Assembly (NCBI GenBank): GCA_004335635.1
Contig: QAXH01006113.1
Location: 14,574 to 55,786 of the forward strand
From: Chloromonas sp. AAM2
Lineage: Eukaryota; Chlorophyta; Chlorophyceae; Chlamydomonadales; Chlamydomonadaceae
Reading direction: 5' to 3'
DNA length: 41,213 nt
This document shows, in pieces, positions 9,660-21,183 of this stretch (position 1 is the stretch's first letter; every line of letters begins with the position of its first letter). Under the pieces are notes generated by a model. It was not told the origin of the DNA. It saw nothing but the letters and a program-made list of their open reading frames with translations, and did not search any database. Position numbers and translations under genes: made by a program.

Positions 9660-12600
9660 ATGCTCACATTGCAGATTCTTCGAAAGCGTGCCAATAAGGA
9701 AAATGAAGCTAGAGAAGGCGCCAAGAAGAATAAGCTGCGCAGTCGGCGCGTCAGCTTTGCGCCTGACGATGAGCTTGAGACCATGCACCTGTATCCCAAG
9801 GTCTGCATGCCCTCTGAGCAGCAACTGTGTTCACAAGCACTTTTCACCATGTGCTTCACAGATGCCTCTGCATGGGCATGGTTAGGCTCTGAGTTGCATG
9901 GCCAGCAATCCGTGTGAAATCTTATAGGGCCAGACATGAGCACTAGACATCATGCAGCGTACGACTAGCTTACTTTTATTCAGTTGCTACCTGTGCCCAT
10001 GCCTGCAGGGTGACAAATCGCACGTTTTTAATGACGATGATATGATAGCCTCCGAAGAGCTCGCTGCCAGAATTCCGCTTGCCAGCCAACCCCTGAACGT
10101 GCAGCAGCAGGGGCCCTATGCCCATGCAGCGAGCACCAGCCATGCTGCACCCCACAACTCCCAGGCCGGCGCAGCATGCGTGCTTAGCCCCATGCTTCTA
10201 CCCTCGCCACTCTCCTCCATGGAGCTCACCAACAACAGCATGGATTTGGGCTTTATGCATCAGCACCAGCAGGCCAGTGCCACGCAATCACAGCCACAGC
10301 AGCTTCCCTTCATGCAACAGTCCCAGCCACCACGTGCTTCTAGCTACGCTGCCCCATTTGAGTTCACAACAAACATCACCAGTGCTGTTCCTGCACTATC
10401 CACTCTGGTGGAAGAGGATGAAGATGCCCAGGAAGAGTCATCTAGTCAGCCAAACGGGTACCAGCACCACCGGTACCACCAGCACCACCAGCACACTGGT
10501 TTGACTGCTGCCCATGATATGACTGTATCCATGGAGCTTGCTGGAATGACACCCTCGATTCACAGGGGCAATGACGCAGCAGGTAAAACCAGCACTCTGC
10601 ATGCTTGTATGTAACACAGCACAGCGAGCACAGGTCATGACACGCAGCATGTGCCACGCTGTCTGCATGGCGGGGTCCTGGTGGTCACCTGAGGGTAATC
10701 ACAAGAATGCAAGCCGGCCAATGTTGAATGCATGCAGCATGTGTCAAACTGTCCGTGAGACCCTTACGATTGTCTCAGGAACGGAGTCATGTTATGAGCC
10801 TGGCCGGATATACACACGCTGTGTGAACATCCAGCACAACAGCACCATACGGTTGCAGCCTGCCTGACCCCTCTGCCATCAGCCTAGACACACATGCATG
10901 TGTTGTATAACCAACATGTCATGTTGAGCATGCATATCAATTCAACAGCAGTCCTGCCACGTGCTGATGCAGAGGGTAGTCCAGTGGACGGTTTCCTGTC
11001 GCCTATCTCTGCGCCTATGGCCCCTACAACCGGGCCCGCCGACGTGGGTGGCTTGACCCTCACGCCCACCAGCCCATATGCGCTGTACGAGATGCAGCAG
11101 GGGGCGGCTGGGTGGCCGGGCCAGGCAGGCGAGGACGGGACAGAGGACCTAAAGGGGAAGTGGGGCTTCACGCCTGGTGTGGATGACACGCTGGAGATGG
11201 ATAGAGGTGCGTGTGCAGTTGTTGTTTATTGTGGACTTGTTGTGGATGGCACTGTAGAGACGGACAAAGGCGTGTTCACAGTTGGTGTGTTTTCATTTTG
11301 GCACAAGGCTGTTTAGTATCTAGGAGCAGGTGCATTGTGAAGGTGGGAGTGACGCGCTGGAGATGGACAGAGGTGTGCGTATAGCTGCGGTCACTTGCAC
11401 CCTCACGATCCTTAGTATTCAACGCAAGGTGCATTGTAGCATTGTGGTTGGCACTCTAGACACGGATAGGCATGCAGTCGTGGACACTGAGACACTGATG
11501 CTCAGTCACAGGTACGTCATGGCCAGCGGCAGTGCCACACAATTGCATGCTTGCAGGCTCCAGCATGTGCAGGCATGCTTATGCAACTGTATGAGAACAG
11601 CCTCCAGGTTGCACGTTTCATACCTCATACATAAGATATCATGTATAACCCATCTTATATTTCTATATTACCTGATGCTACCAACCAAGCTTCAAAGTCC
11701 ATCGGTACATAAGCTGATAAATACCTGATTACAAAGGCGTGTCAGTGCTTCACGACGCTTGCAGGTCGTCAGGTGATGGGCGAGACCACCTACAACCATG
11801 TGTACGGCTCCACCACCACAGGAGAGATCACACGCGCCATGCAGGCAGGACAGGCGCAAGGCAAGTGACAGGCGGGGCAGGCAATATGACATGGCCTCGC
11901 CCATCGGCATCAGCATCACATGACATTCACACATTTGCCCAAAGCAACGTTTGTAGGACGTGGCCCTGCAGTGCTGAAGCGAGTCCTGTCCAGATTGCCT
12001 AGGGGCGCACGTTCATCAATGGCACTTCTTGACCCAGCCCTATGACATCAGCCCACGGCAACTGGTTCCCATGAGGGCCTTGGGCTGCCCCTACTACGCC
12101 CAACTTGTCCTGCTTGCATGGATTGAGCGGCCATAATGGCTGTTGTTCAAATCCGGACACTGCCTGCGTATTGGGATGCCTCCTTGTCTTGTCCAATCCA
12201 GACACTGCCTGTCCAATAAATGCCTTGTGCCATGGTATGCAGGAGGAGCGGCAAGGCTGCTACCACCCAACCGCTCCGTCATTGCTGCCACAGCTAACGC
12301 CGCCTCCTCCCTGGCTGGACCCAGCACCGGCCATCCAGCTGCTCCAGGACCGGCTGCAGCCGTGCCTGCTCCAGCAGCAGCCATCAGCCGCGCCGCCCCG
12401 GCCCCAGGCCATGCTCCGCTCGCCCGCCCGCCTATGTCCATGCATCAGACGCCCGTTCAGGCGGCAGAAATGACCATCAACCTGCTGGCGGAGGATGGGC
12501 CTGCAGGCATGTGGCACCAGACTCTAGGGGCAATGACAGGTGAAGCTATCACCTGGCACTACTAACAGACTAGGCAAACAACAAAACTGAGTATGCATGG

Positions 12601-15600
12601 TTCTCGATAAGCTCGGCTCTGCCCCCAGTTACTGCAGTCAATATCTATTAGTCACGTCCTTCAAATCCGAAACTGTACCAAAGCTCAGGTCGTGTTGACA
12701 AAGCAATTGACTAGCCACATGCCACACGTAAAACGGCTAGCTCAACGCGCTGTTGGCAGACTGTGCAAGCACCAGACCCTGCAATTCATTCCGCTTCCCA
12801 TGTCCTTCTCAGTTAACGCTGTACCTTAGCTCAGCTAGGGATCATGCATTCAGCAAGTCACTGCTACATGCCATGTATGTATGCAGGTCGTGCCAGCGTG
12901 GCAAGCAGTAAGCCTGTTCGTTCCTTGCATGGCGCACACGACCCGCCTGGACCTGAAAGCGGTGCCACGACGGCACTGCTTGACGGTTCTCTGGGCCTGT
13001 CGCGGGCCAACATGGCATCAGCGGCCGCAGTGCCCCTACCGGGCCCAGCCACTCGCACCATGCATAACTTCACGGCACAGCTCCTGGCAGATGGGACCAC
13101 AGGCAGCAGCAGCCAGCTGCAGGCGTTCATGCAGCGGGTGCAGCAGCAGCCGCCGGGCCAGCCAGCTGCCAGGGCGGTGCCCGCACCAGCTGCGGCTTAC
13201 CCGAGGTGCGAACGGGCAGTTGCTGCATAGGCTGCGGCCAGGGTCATCACTGCTCAGGAGTGCTTGAAGCATTGAGGGTGCTGGGGCGTTGTTGGCTTAT
13301 GGTGATTGTGTGCTTCAAATCCGGCGCGTGTTTGTGACCCAGGCTGCTTCCAGATATTTCATTGAGACACTGCTGGGTGTAGATACAGCATCTCCTTGCA
13401 AGCTTCAACATACGGGCCATGTGCGCTCATTTCACATGCCTAAACACACCTGATTCAAGGGCCGGTTCAAATGAGGCACGAAGCCCTTGTAAGGGAGGAG
13501 ACACGCAGAGCTGGGGACAGCATGCAAAGAAGGATGTGTAAATGGCGTGTGGCTCTGCCTTGCAGGGACGATCTGACTTCCGCCTCTTCCATTGGTGGGC
13601 TAGTGGCTGCATCCGGACAGGCCATGCAAGGTTTGTGTTGTTGTACATCGCAAGCGGCTGTTCACGCTGTAGGATGGAACAATTAGACTCACCAGCGCGT
13701 AGCAACAAACACGGGTTTCAAGCCGTCTGTGGCAAGATGCTGCAGCCATCAGTTTTATGAGGAAGGCAGCCAGACTCGAGGTGGGCAGTGTCAGGCAATC
13801 CCTGGCACGGCTCAGCCTAATGGTAAAGTGGATCGGTTGCTTTGCTTGTCACGCCTTGGCCTGATCAGCAGCCGACCCACTCATATAGAACACACACATT
13901 CTATAACGTGGGAAGAGCTGTTTCAATGGTGGCTTGCTTAAGTATCCCTTTTAGCATTCAATGCTGCATTTGCAACCCGTGGTGCATGTCGATCACACGT
14001 CTCGTTTTGTCCTGATGCTGCAGACGGCACGGCAGGCTCACTTGACTTCGACCTTGCAGCTGGCACACATTCTGGCAGCGGTTTCTTTGAAGACACTGGC
14101 CACAGCCTGGGCGACTTCGCCCGACCACCCGACCTGCGCCAGCGTCAAGACTCTGGCAACAGCCTCAACGACTTTGCTCTGCCTCCTGACCTGCCCCAGT
14201 CAGCTCACAGCTCCCAGGACCTACCTTGCAGCTTCTCACAGCAGCCGCAGCAGCTGCTGCCTGCCGGTGGCGGGGAGGCGGCGCCACTGGCGCGGCCGGT
14301 GCTGGGTCAGCTGCCTCCGCTGGCGTCCAGCAGGGCGGCTGTGGCAGCAGCTGCGGCTGTGCCGCTGCCTCCTTCCCCACCTGCTAAGGTCCAGGCTGGT
14401 GCCGGAGCACAGGGGCTCCACAGCTCGCCTGGGATGGCTGGCTGGTCGCTGGCAGGTGGTGCAGATGGCGGGATGCAGGATGACCTCGCTCAAGCAATGC
14501 CACCTATGTCCTTCCAGGTGCGTTTGAATTGTCACCTCCAGGCTGCTTAGGCTCGGAGGCAGATACTGAAAGTTTTTCCCCTGGACTCTGGAACCAATTT
14601 TTGTAACGGGCGAATTTTGAGCTCTAGAGCCTCCAGTTCAACACCCACGCAGCATGTCCCTCCCTTTGAAGCGGCAGCCTATGTCTGCAAGCTGAATATG
14701 GCTGTATGCCTTGTCGATTTCAGGACTTCCTGGGCTTGATGGAGATTCGCTTTCTTGACGACATGCGCCGGCGCAGCTCCTTTGTGCAGCCATCCTATGG
14801 TCTGTCACTGCTCATGCCCCAGAACAACAGCAATGGTGGGTGGAAGTGATCGAATGGCAAAGCACAAAACTGGTTTGGTTTTGCACAGATGATTGTCTCC
14901 GTGGCGTGTCATCGCTCACTGTAAACGCGGCAGTTATGGGTGATACAATCCGTCTTGCTTCAAACGTTTGGTTTGGTACTTGCATATCTGTTCGTCTACG
15001 TGACCCAAGTTTGTATGATGACTCTGAATCCAATTCTTCACGGATGATTTCATCACGGATCTCTGCCTCACACGTTGCATGCATTTAAACTCATAATGCA
15101 AACATGCCTCGTGGTGTAACCACCCTTTTTGTCCTAGTCTGTGTTGCTTGCATGCCCCCCACGTCCCACCTTATCCCTGCTTTTGTCACAGGTGCAGGCA
15201 GAGAACCACACAACACCCATGCCCGTCCTTCCTCTTGTTACAGGTGCTGGCAGCGGCGCCCCCCTGCCTTATGGCGATGCCCTGGAAACCGCCCTGCTGA
15301 GCGGCGCCCAGTCGCAGCTGTCGGCCCGGCTGCTGGAGGAACTGGCGCAGTCGGTGGAGCAGCTGCAGCGGGGGGCGGTGGCGGCGGAGGCCGGGCTGGC
15401 AAGAGACAACCCGCTGCTCTTCAAGCAGGCACAGGTACAAGAGAGAGAGGGCAGCTTGTTATCAATCTGGCACAATCGTTGCTGCTTCGACCTGTCCCAG
15501 TCTAGCTGCTCCGTCCCAATCCACCGTGCCGTGTCCTGTAGTGCAGGCCTATGCCTGCTCCTAGCCCTGATCTTCACCAAGACCCTATCCATAACCGCCC

Positions 15601-18600
15601 TGCCCGTGCCCTGTCCCTTCAGATGTGCGGTGCTGAGGATTTGGAGGTGCTTCGTGATAACATGCGCACTCTGAAGCGCGGATGCCGCCAGCGCACGCTC
15701 CTAGGCTGGAAGAAGACCCGCATAGCGCAGGAGCAGGCCGTGGTGGCGGCCCTGAGGGAAGCTGCAACACAGCTGGACAAGCACATGGCAGGCATCAAGG
15801 CACGTGGGACAAGAGGGACATGTGTAATACAGACAAATCCAACGATTGGATGGTGTGCAGCGGCCTCAGTTCTGCCGTGATGCCCGCACTGTAGTTGGCC
15901 GTAATATCACTCATATGTAGCCCTTATGTTCTTATGTGATGCTCTTCACCTGGCCGTTGCTACCTTGAGACATCCATCAGTGGCATGTGAGTTCAAAACC
16001 TTGTTCAAATGCCTCGTCCTTGCACCATCATGGGCAGGTCAGATTACACTTTTGCATTAATCACTCATTATTTGCTGGGTCCGCATATCAGCTTCTGGCG
16101 CCAACTGGTTCAGCAACTGATGGTCTTTCTGTCTATCTTTTTTCTCTTTAGCTCGGGGTGGGTCAGAGCGGTGCATATCCCATCCCGTGCCTTCAATGGC
16201 TTCCCTCAAATACGAAGTTAGACATCGTACGATTACACAATGTGTTCCCACCCCTGCAGGGTGCATTGGACCAGGGCGCACCTCTGGAGCAGGCGATAGA
16301 GGAGGCCACCAGCCAAGCAGCCCACCGAACACAGCAACTGCAGGAGCAAATCAAGGTGTGCCATCTTGGGTGACTGGGGCTGCTTGCCAACAATACAATG
16401 CAATCCTGCGTCATTTTTACAGGTTCGATGTCAAGTTACCAGTACATTGCAGTAAGCCTATACCCTCTCTCATTGTTAGCTCAGATGCTGATTATCGTCT
16501 TGAACATATGACTTGTTGGCCGTGTTTACATAACGCTAGCACGCCAACGACCTGGTGACGACCCAGGGTTGCTTGAGGACACGGCGTCGCCTAGAGTATG
16601 ATTATGTGCCTGTGTTCAGGCTCATCAAGCGGCGCGTGATCATGACACAGTTGTCAACCTGCGCGCGGCCGAGGTCGCTGCAGCCAACGAGCGTCGGGCC
16701 GTGCAGCTGGATCAGCTGAACGAACACCATGGCACCATGCAGGTGCGTAGGCTCAGGCGTGGACACCAGGGCGTACCTGCGCGCGGTTGTGCGTAACTGC
16801 GTGTTTGTGCTAGTGCTTTCAGAACGTATCATGATTGAGCTAAGAATGAGCAGAACGCAAGTGTCACAAGGCGAGGTAGGCTGCCATGAGCACAACGGCT
16901 GTGAAATGTGAACATGGCCACGTGCGGCTTGGGTGCGAGCGCAGTTCAAATGCTTGTGAACTCAGCCCGTGTGCGGTACACGTCGATCGCTAGATGCCAT
17001 CAGTGGTCTGGCCCCGTGGGTTGACACATGTGTGTCACTGATTGAGCACGTGATTCACCTTGTGTTGTCTACAGGATCAGGTTCATGCTGCTGCTGATCA
17101 AAAGGCCTCCCTGACGCATCAGCTGCATCAGCTGCAGTCCCAGGCCGCAGCCCGGCCCGCGCCCGGCCGCCTGACCCCCATGAGTGCAGCGGGACGCAGG
17201 GCGGCAGCAGCGGGCAGCAAGGGGGCGATAGCGCAGGAGGAACTGGAGATGCAACTCAGCATGCAGGTCAGTTCCCAACTCGACCCTGATTGTAAGCATG
17301 TGACTCTTATTTATAAATTATCCGTTGGGTGGCTTGTGGCGAATGCCATGGAATGAGTCATCAGATCTTGTGAGTCCAAGGGCATGACGGGGGACACAGA
17401 TGTGCTGACATTGGGTGCCCGCTAGATTGCTGTTCAAGCACTAGTTGTTGAAAGAGGCAGCATAAGAGGCGCTGGCCAATGCACAATGCAAACATGTCAA
17501 TCAACAAATGTTGGATTTCGTGCTATGTGTGCACGTTGATTCAAACAGGGATTGCAACTAGACGTACGTCAGATGCGTCAAGAAGGCACACTCCGGGACG
17601 TCACTGGCGTGGGATCAGCCAATAACGAGGCTGCTTCCTCTCAATGGTCGCTGGTGATGCACAAACAGCTGCGGCTAATAGTCACAGCGGGCCGCCGGCA
17701 GCTGGACCAGCTGCAGCAGGTTGTGAACCAGCCGCAGCGCCAGCACGAGATGTGCTCAGTGGAGGTGGAGGCGCTGCAGGGAGAGGCTGAACTGGTGCAG
17801 CGGCTGCTGCCGGCCTGCCTCAGTGAGTGGCATGCGGTTCTTTCCGAATAAGATTCTATCCTATAGAAGGGTTTGAAGGCTTGGCATGGGGCACTTAAGG
17901 TGTCAACCTTGAAAATCTGTGCACATCATTTGCAAGCACGACCTGGCCGTCACGTTTTCTGAACTGCTCCGGGTCGCTCAGGACGGTATCCAGCCTCGCC
18001 TCTCGTATGGCTTGCCAGCATTGCGCTCGCTATATTTGGGGCGCCCCTGCCGTAATCTCGATCAAATCCCGTGATACCTGACAGTGCATGTCCTGGTACG
18101 TGCCAGAAAATCAGACATCACCCTGCCTGCTTAGACTGCTTTGGTACAAAGATGTCACGTATTGTTTTCGTCGCAATCCGCTCGTGCGTTACGCCGTTAT
18201 CGCGTCCCTAGCTGGCCCCGACACCCCGCACTCAAGCACTTGCCAGAAGGATGGTAGGAGGCTCATGAAGCATTAGGTCGTTTTAGTCTATTAATGCCAC
18301 GCATGTGCTTGCAGGCGGTCTGCCCGTGCGTGTCGAACTGCCCCGCACTCAAGTGCTGCCGCACTTGCAGCGGGCCCTGTCCTGCTTGCACGCCCTGCAC
18401 CGCCTGGCCACAGAGCTGGAGCAGGCCATGCTCGCGTGTGGACCTCTCAAGCGCATCACGGTGCAGGAGTGCGGGGCTGCCGGTCAGGAGGGCGAGCGAC
18501 AGCTTGTGCTGCTGTTCATGATGCCTGGCGCGGTGGGCAGCGCAGGTGGGCGTGCTGCTGTCTGGGCTGTGACGTCTGTTATCTATTGTCCATGTACAAC

Positions 18601-19274
18601 TGACCCGTACATGGCCATCTTGACGTACGCATACAGGCTGGCTGACTTTCTCATCATGAGCTTGCTGTCGAGGGCCTGAGACTCGTTTTGTTCGCGGTTT
18701 GAATTGCTGCATCATTATTGCCATTTAATTACATTGTCAAGCGTGAGAAAGGGATCTCAAAAAATGCCCCCCACACAGTGCATGAGCTGTGTTACTGAGC
18801 TGTGTTACTGAGCTGTGTTACACACACACACACACACACACATGTGCGCATGGTCATATGTCTATGGGCCTGTGCCATGCAGGTGTGACTGTTCGTGAGA
18901 TGGCGCAGCGACCTGCATGCAAGGTGGAGCTGGTGGTGCCCTGTGGCATGCGACTGCTGGACAGCATGGGAGAGGAGGGGCCAGTACTGGCAGGTGCACA
19001 AGGCATGGCGGTGCGCGCCTGGGCACCACTGGGAGTGGCCAGGCCAGATGCCTCTGAGCGCCTGCTGGCGGAATGCCTGGCGACACACAACGGTCCAAAC
19101 TACTGGCAGCAGCTGTGCGGTGCTGTGGTGCGGTTGGCGAGTGAAGCAGCCACCTGGCAGTTGTCCGATAGCAGTGTGGCGCCTGCAGCAGCGGTGGTGC
19201 CTGCTGCCTCCTGCAGCCCATGCCCGTCGGATGGCACCTTGCCAAGGCTGGTCACCAATCCGTTGTTCACTTAA
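9660..19274 (+). CDS. KNL1: Kinetochore scaffold KNL1/Spc105/Spc7 homologue
   Basis: Seventeen exons keep phase: 9660-9800, 10009-10582, 10973-11206, 11765-11860, 12243-12539, 12887-13205, 13566-13630, 14024-14517, 14724-14835, 15244-15434, 15623-15799, 16260-16355, 16620-16742, 17075-17266, 17549-17822, 18315-18545 and 18883-19274, giving 1335 aa. The N-terminus has QILRK (5-9) and RRVSFAPDDEL (RVSF 30-33), the paired PP1-docking motifs of KNL1. A long low-complexity region follows with MELT (118-121), MELAG (222) and weaker MELT-like sites, where Mps1 phosphorylation would recruit Bub3-Bub1. DFLGLMEIRFLDDMRRRSS (from 741) opens the Spc7 domain, followed by coiled coil (NPLLFKQAQ, GWKKTRIAQEQ) and a C-terminal part consistent with RWD folds that bind Mis12/NSL1. 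Two introns need GC donors (11861 and 15800). The start is uncertain because the ATG lies just before a possible acceptor; the middle exons (10973-14517) are the least certain. Confidence 0.85.
11185..11490 (+). repeat. Decayed tandem copies of a KNL1 exon end (MELT-like module)
   Basis: The last coding bases of KNL1 exon 3 (11185-11206, encoding DTLEMDRG) recur at 11351 in the following intron with one or two changes (DALEMDRG). Weaker copies lie at about 11249 (GTVETDKG) and 11446 (GTLDTDRH). The copies downstream of 11206 do not splice in phase, so they look like relics of module duplication. Confidence 0.6.
14098..14211 (+). repeat. 19-residue tandem repeat inside KNL1
   Basis: Two adjacent 57-nt units encode GHSLGDFARPPDLRQRQDS and GNSLNDFALPPDLPQSAHS. 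They lie in exon 8, about 100 residues upstream of the Spc7 domain. Conserved SL.DFA.PPDL suggests a duplicated short linear motif. Confidence 0.75.
16151..16214 (+). repeat. Degenerate dispersed repeat in a KNL1 intron, TGTAA lost
   Basis: GCTCGGGGTGGGTCAGAGCG and the following bases align with the dispersed family in sense orientation to KNL1. Where other copies end CCCTGGTGTAAATAC, this one ends CCCTCAAATAC, so the poly(A)-like TGTAA is missing. It lies in the intron between the exons ending at 15799 and starting at 16260. Confidence 0.7.
18784..18842. repeat. 13-bp repeat and (CA)n microsatellite in last KNL1 intron
   Basis: GAGCTGTGTTACT occurs at 18784 and 18797 and, as GAGCTGTGTTAC, at 18810. 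It runs into about ten CA units ending at 18842. The last KNL1 acceptor is at 18882. Confidence 0.85.
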
Positions 19275-19826
19275 CTTGACCTGTACTTCGAACGGTTGCT
19301 GTGATCTGTCAACAATGAACTTGAACCACATAAACCCCTGCTCAAACAAGCTTGTGTCGTCCATCTGCGGAGGTGCGGTCGCATGCTCGTCCCTAATGCT
19401 TTGTGGGCCACCCTTGTGGTGGGTGTGCTGAAATTGCTGCCAGCCTTGGTGCTTGCTGAGTTGGACCCACTGGCCCTGATTGGTGGTGCGTAGCTTGGCA
19501 TGTGATACCTCTTGATGGTTACACGCGTACATGAGTCAACGTGTACAAACAATCCGCACGCCAGTGTACATGATCTCTTGTATCAGTTGCTCATGGGCAA
19601 GTAAGTGTTAGAAATTTCAAGTTCAAGCGTGTACATTCTGGAAATTGCTGCCCAATTGTCTACCCCTGACTTGTGGTTGTTTGATGCCTGCCTGATTGAA
19701 AAGAAGTCGTGGCATGAAACAGCAGGCATGCGGAAAGTTGACCTGGTTGCCCTTGTTGTTTGCAGCAAGGACCACACAAGCACAAGAAAGCCCTGGATAC
19801 ATGTTGACAAGTACATGTAGTAGATA

Positions 19827-19828
<2 letters not shown>
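19275..19828. other. Intergenic, convergent 3' ends of KNL1 and LRR-like gene
   Basis: KNL1 ends at 19274 and the minus-strand LRR-like gene ends at 20066, so this should hold KNL1's 3' UTR. I see no coding frame of note and no TGTAA on the plus strand. Confidence 0.5.

Positions 19829-19878
<50 letters not shown>
19829..19878. repeat. (CT)n-(TA)n-(TG)n microsatellite
   Basis: CT repeats are followed by about fifteen TA units and then TG units. The tract abuts the TGTAA end of the dispersed repeat copy that follows, where a retroposon's simple-sequence tail would be expected. Confidence 0.9.
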
Positions 19879-19879
<1 letters not shown>

Positions 19880-20060
19880 ATTTACACCAGGGAAGCCATC
19901 AGAGAACACGGAACGGGATGGGCACTGCCCTGGCCTACCCTGAGCAAGAAAGCAAAACGAAAGCAAGGAACAAAGCAGGCAAGGCAGGCCAACCCAAAGC
20001 AAATCAGGACGGGGCCGCAAAAGTCAAGGCCAAAGACTAGATAAAGGGAGCCAGTCAGTC
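19879..20060 (-). repeat. Dispersed retroposon-like repeat, near full-length copy
   Basis: Read on the minus strand it starts near TGACTGACTGGCTCCCTTTA, contains CTTGCTCAGGGTAGGCCAGG and ends CCCTGGTGTAAATACAC. TGTAA (minus) is at 19882-19886. It begins within a few bases of the LRR-like gene's stop codon and so lies in that gene's 3' UTR, where it likely provides its poly(A) signal. The copy at 36929-37125 is homologous over nearly the whole length. Confidence 0.85.
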
Positions 20061-20065
20061 ATGTA

Positions 20066-21147
20066 TTAGATATCTGCTAGTAGCAACGTGACGTAGCCGG
20101 CTGCAGTCATGGCGGCCTGCACACGCTGATGCCACCCTGACTGCCACTTCGCAGGAACCTTTTTATGCAACCTCAGTGAAACAGGGCGACAGGCATGAAG
20201 ACATATCTCCGTGAATTGATCCTCAGATGCAGCATACTGACCTCTCAGAGCAAGGGTATGCACTCGCGCGGGCAGGCTGGGAAGCAACAGAGCACCAACC
20301 CTGCAGAAGAATTCAATGTAGGAAACCCAAAGACTGATTAGGTGGACCTCCAGGTCTGCCAGCAGCTCGGGTGTCAGTGGCAGGGAGTTCATCAGAGTTA
20401 GACGAGTAGCTGGGCAGCCAAGATATTTGAACACGCATGGTCGGCCTGGTTCCATTTGAATCCACCACACCTAGTGATAGCTGCCACTGTTGTTGCTCCA
20501 TCAAATCTGCAGTGAATCCATTGCGCTGTCTTGGCTGGGGGCAGCATTGGCTGCAATAACTGCACATTGTGAAGGGGAAGGAGTGCAAAGTTCTCAATGA
20601 AGACTGCTTCAACGCCCAGATGCGTCCAGGAACAGGAGTGATGTGTGTAGCTGTGCTCCAGTTCAAAGCAAAGGCAGGTGAGGTGTTTGAGGTTGTGCGT
20701 GCTAAGCAGCACCTTGAAGCACCAGTCCCCGACCTTGTGGGTTGGAATGTGCAGCTCCACGACATTGGGGTACCATGCAGGCAACTGAACTGGGATGAAC
20801 CGGCGATCATGGTCAACCCCTGGATTGGTGTCCTTGAGGTGCGTGATCTGTGAGCCCAAGACTGAGCAACACTGCAACCACAGTATGGCCTGCTTTCCTC
20901 CAGCCACACTCAGGCTGCGTAACCCAGTCAGTGTGCGCAGCTGGTGCTGCAATGCTTCCCTTACACCCTGTGTTGTGATGTCAGGTGGGCTGATGAGGTG
21001 CAGCTCCGTGAGCTGATCGCACAAAGTCAGTACGGTGGCGGTAGGGTCGGGCAGCACAGTGAAGTGGCACGTGTCAAGGCTCAGGGTGGACAGGCTGGGG
21101 CACGTGCCAAGCAGCCAGGAAGGAACGAGTGCACGTAGCACCACACC
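20066..21147 (-). CDS. Leucine-rich-repeat-like protein, 3' two exons (partial model)
   Basis: Two exons are supported by phase: 21147-20471 and 20300-20066, giving 303 residues to the stop. The first opens GVVLRALVPSWLLGTCPSL and contains leucine-spaced segments (LSTLSLDTCHFTVL, LTELHLISPP, LRSLSVAGG, VVELHIPTH) typical of irregular LRR/RNI-like proteins. The second begins VGALLLPSLPARVHTLALRG and mirrors the first, so the repeat unit may correspond to exons. I do not recognise a specific family or function. The 5' end is not resolved; a candidate upstream exon is at 21494-21333, with a dispersed repeat in the intervening intron. The alternative of reading straight through to a stop at 20398 is less likely, because splicing at 20471/20300 restores LRR-like sequence. 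TGTAA at 19882-19886 lies about 180 bases past the stop. Confidence 0.5.
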
Positions 21148-21183
21148 CTGCAGAGAAAGAACCAACATGGTGCACATATACGT

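Noticed and set aside
18792..19532. A 246-codon minus-strand frame across the last KNL1 exon
   Set aside because: It reads through the CA microsatellite and mirrors the KNL1 C-terminal exon. The plus-strand exon continues the KNL1 phase.
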